25,476 bases of DNA from Alkalibacterium indicireducens. Lineage in GTDB: Bacteria; Bacillota; Bacilli; Lactobacillales; Carnobacteriaceae_A. The notes below the pieces were generated by a model. The model was not told where the DNA came from. It saw only the letters and a list, made by a program, of their open reading frames with translations, and did not search any database. Shown piece after piece: positions 23,838-25,476 of this stretch. The stretch is taken from positions 1-25,476 of the forward strand of contig NZ_BAAADA010000163.1 in the NCBI RefSeq assembly GCF_039522005.1, in the 5' to 3' direction. How positions within the stretch are numbered: position 1 is the stretch's first letter; each line of letters starts with the position of its first letter. The position numbers and the translations under genes were made by a program.

Positions 23838-25293
23838 ACACTTTCTCGAGAAAAATGAAGTAAGAGAAATCACCATCTTCAATCAGCTCGTGCTGAATGG
23901 CGGGACGTTGTCTTATGGAAAGATGCTGAATCATTTGGGGGTATCGAAGGCGTCTCTTGAAAACGACTTGTCATCCATTGCTGTTAGAATTGAAGGTTTT
24001 GATCAGAAGGTCCAGCTTCAGTATGACGGACAGACGATTGTGCTCAGCATGAGTGATGATCTGTCGCTCCAGCAGATTTACCGACTCTATCTCGATCAGT
24101 CTATCAAGCTTCAAATCATCACTTTTCTTTTCAAGCATCAGGAGTTCTCGATTACACAGCTGACGCAGAAACTGGCAATCAGCGAGAGTTCATTATTCCG
24201 AAAAATTAAAGAACTGAACAGCCATCTTAAAGAGTTCGGCATTAAAATACGTAACGGACAGATGCAGGGTGAAGAGCTTCAAATCCGGTATTTCTATTTT
24301 CAGTTCTATTGCTATATAGAAGACAAAGCAACTTTTCTTACTGAACATCCTAATGACCGGCTGAGGCAGATGATCGACGCAATGGAAAAGTTCCTGAATG
24401 TAACGATTACTCCTGAAAACAGAGAGCGTCTGACAATTTGGCTGATTATCAGCAATGCACGTGTATCAATCATAGACAAGCAGGCCAAACGTCTGAGAAC
24501 ACAGATGAAGGCGTACAGAAAAGATCCCTTTTTTCATAAAATCCAAGTCTTTGTTCTACGCTATTTCAGCCGGTATTCTATTGAAGTAGATGAAGTTGAG
24601 TCCATGATTCATTATGCTTTTCTACTGGCATTTCCTGTTCTCACAGAACCGGATTTCCACGAATACAGATTGCTTCGGGACCGCCATGCACCTATCGCTT
24701 CAATGGACACACTGATAGCGGAAACGATCATCAATCATTTTAAGTACCGCAGATTACCTTATATGCTTGAACGGGACATGTCCTACCATCTCACTCATAT
24801 CCATACCCGGCTATACTTTTTCCAGGGTGATATTGAAATCTACGAATATGAAGGAATTATATCGAAGGAAAAGCAAATCGTAGGAACGAATGTTGTATCG
24901 TTCGCACGCAAACTTTTGAAAACCAGTACCAAAACCCTCGCAGATAAGATGGGCGAGAATAACAGTCTTTTGAAGATGGAGCTGCTGAAATACATCAGTC
25001 TTCTTGTTCTCATCACCTTTAAAATGGCCAGTGTCATACAGGTGGGAATTGATCTGAAAATGGACGGCTTGTATAAAGAGACTCTTGGAGAGTTGCTCAT
25101 ACTGAAATTAAAGCCGATCAAAGGGGTCCGGGTAGAGCACTATGACCCTACAAAAATCTATGATCTCATACTGACCAATGAAGAACCGAAAGACCAGGCG
25201 AATTATGATGATGCCAGGATATATATACTTTCAGAAATTCTTTCTTCATTTGACATGGTGAATATACAAAGAATCATTCAGGAGCTAAATTAA
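23827..25293 (+). CDS. Mga-family transcriptional regulator
   Basis: 488 aa from ATG 23827; a start at 23809 would add 6 residues. N-terminal helix-turn-helix domains: one at about 10-60 (LSYGKMLNHLGVSKASLENDL) and an Mga-type HTH at about 95-145 (FSITQLTQKLAISESSLFRKIKELNSH, in two parts). The middle is PRD-like and helical. The C-terminal region (about 390-480) resembles an EIIB-like fold (LKPIKGVRVEHYDPTKIYDLILTNEE). Such regulators (Mga, AtxA) link PTS-phosphorylation status to surface or virulence genes. The start overlaps the flavoprotein stop by 11 bp, implying co-translation. Targets are unknown. Confidence 0.8.
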   Translation: MKIEHFLEKNEVREITIFNQLVLNGGTLSYGKMLNHLGVSKASLENDLSSIAVRIEGFDQKVQLQYDGQTIVLSMSDDLSLQQIYRLYLDQSIKLQIITFLFKHQEFSITQLTQKLAISESSLFRKIKELNSHLKEFGIKIRNGQMQGEELQIRYFYFQFYCYIEDKATFLTEHPNDRLRQMIDAMEKFLNVTITPENRERLTIWLIISNARVSIIDKQAKRLRTQMKAYRKDPFFHKIQVFVLRYFSRYSIEVDEVESMIHYAFLLAFPVLTEPDFHEYRLLRDRHAPIASMDTLIAETIINHFKYRRLPYMLERDMSYHLTHIHTRLYFFQGDIEIYEYEGIISKEKQIVGTNVVSFARKLLKTSTKTLADKMGENNSLLKMELLKYISLLVLITFKMASVIQVGIDLKMDGLYKETLGELLILKLKPIKGVRVEHYDPTKIYDLILTNEEPKDQANYDDARIYILSEILSSFDMVNIQRIIQELN

Positions 25294-25333
25294 TAGAGCT
25301 GACATCATTAAGAAAGCTTATAATTGAGAAAAT

Positions 25334-25471
25334 ATGTGTATATCAATGTATGTAAGAGTCTTAGACAAAAGTAATAATCAAGTGAGATTCCAACCATTAG
25401 TTGATAACTCAAGTTTTGCAGTTGAATATCCAGGTTTAACCCTTGCGGTTATTGAAACTTCTTATAAATAA
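25334..25471 (+). CDS. Short ORF or gene fragment, unknown
   Basis: A 45-aa frame reading MCISMYVRVLDK and ending in EYPGLTLAVIETSYK, with no clear ribosome site and an in-frame stop just upstream (25325-25327). The composition looks protein-like (VDNSSFAVEYPG). It may be the C-terminal remnant of a longer gene or a small hypothetical protein. I recognise no family. Confidence 0.3.
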   Translation: MCISMYVRVLDKSNNQVRFQPLVDNSSFAVEYPGLTLAVIETSYK

Positions 25472-25476
25472 TTATC

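Noticed and set aside
1..25476. CRISPR array, transposase or prophage genes
   Set aside because: No regularly spaced identical repeats and no transposase, integrase or phage motifs were found in any frame examined.

Overview
This window is the chromosomal replication-origin region of a low-to-moderate GC Gram-positive bacterium, plus about 11 kb of accessory genes on one side. Gene content, strong AGGAGG ribosome sites, GyrA with Ser84/Glu88/Tyr123, a lipoprotein-type YidC, a PTS trehalose operon and an Mga-family regulator point to Bacillota, order Lactobacillales. A Carnobacteriaceae-like organism (Marinilactibacillus, Alkalibacterium, Carnobacterium or a relative) is my best guess, but the family is inference and no 16S sequence is present.

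Layout. 1-1142: the C-terminal two thirds of a CstA-type transporter, blocked upstream by an in-frame stop. 1314-10490: the left replichore arm, all on the minus strand and transcribed away from the origin: gyrA, gyrB, recF, yaaA (S4-like), dnaN, dnaA. The yaaA-dnaN gap of about 650 bp holds the dnaN terminator, a cluster of palindromic CCACTC repeats and the yaaA operon promoter. 8970-9155 and 10491-11059: bipartite oriC, with DnaA boxes on both sides of dnaA and an unwinding module (DnaA boxes, GGCC block, DnaA-trios, AT-rich DUE) between dnaA and dnaN. 11060-13716: the right arm on the plus strand: rpmH, rnpA, yidC, jag, with a roughly 108-bp imperfect palindrome between rpmH and rnpA.

13717-14237 is a gene-free stretch that is extremely poor in C on the plus strand. 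folC follows, where mnmE/mnmG would often be expected. 15700-19962 is a trehalose module: treB (PTS EIIBC), treC (phosphotrehalase) and a convergent treR, with an 18-bp perfect TreR-type palindrome just downstream of the treB promoter. Trehalose is imported as trehalose-6-phosphate and split to glucose plus glucose-6-phosphate; TreR senses the phosphorylated sugar.

20106-25476 is accessory: a membrane HELGH (M50-like) protein with a helical C-terminal region; a polysaccharide deacetylase pseudogene made by an internal deletion; an AAC(6')-like GNAT acetyltransferase; a NADH oxidase/peroxidase-family flavoprotein that lacks both the redox Cys42 and the His10 of that family; and an Mga-type regulator overlapping it by 11 bp. 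The window ends with a short possible gene fragment. The most interesting points are the Ser42/Phe10 flavoprotein coupled to an Mga regulator, the large palindrome beside rnpA, the deletion-formed deacetylase remnant, and the C-poor intergenic region. I saw no CRISPR array, insertion sequence, rRNA or complete tRNA.
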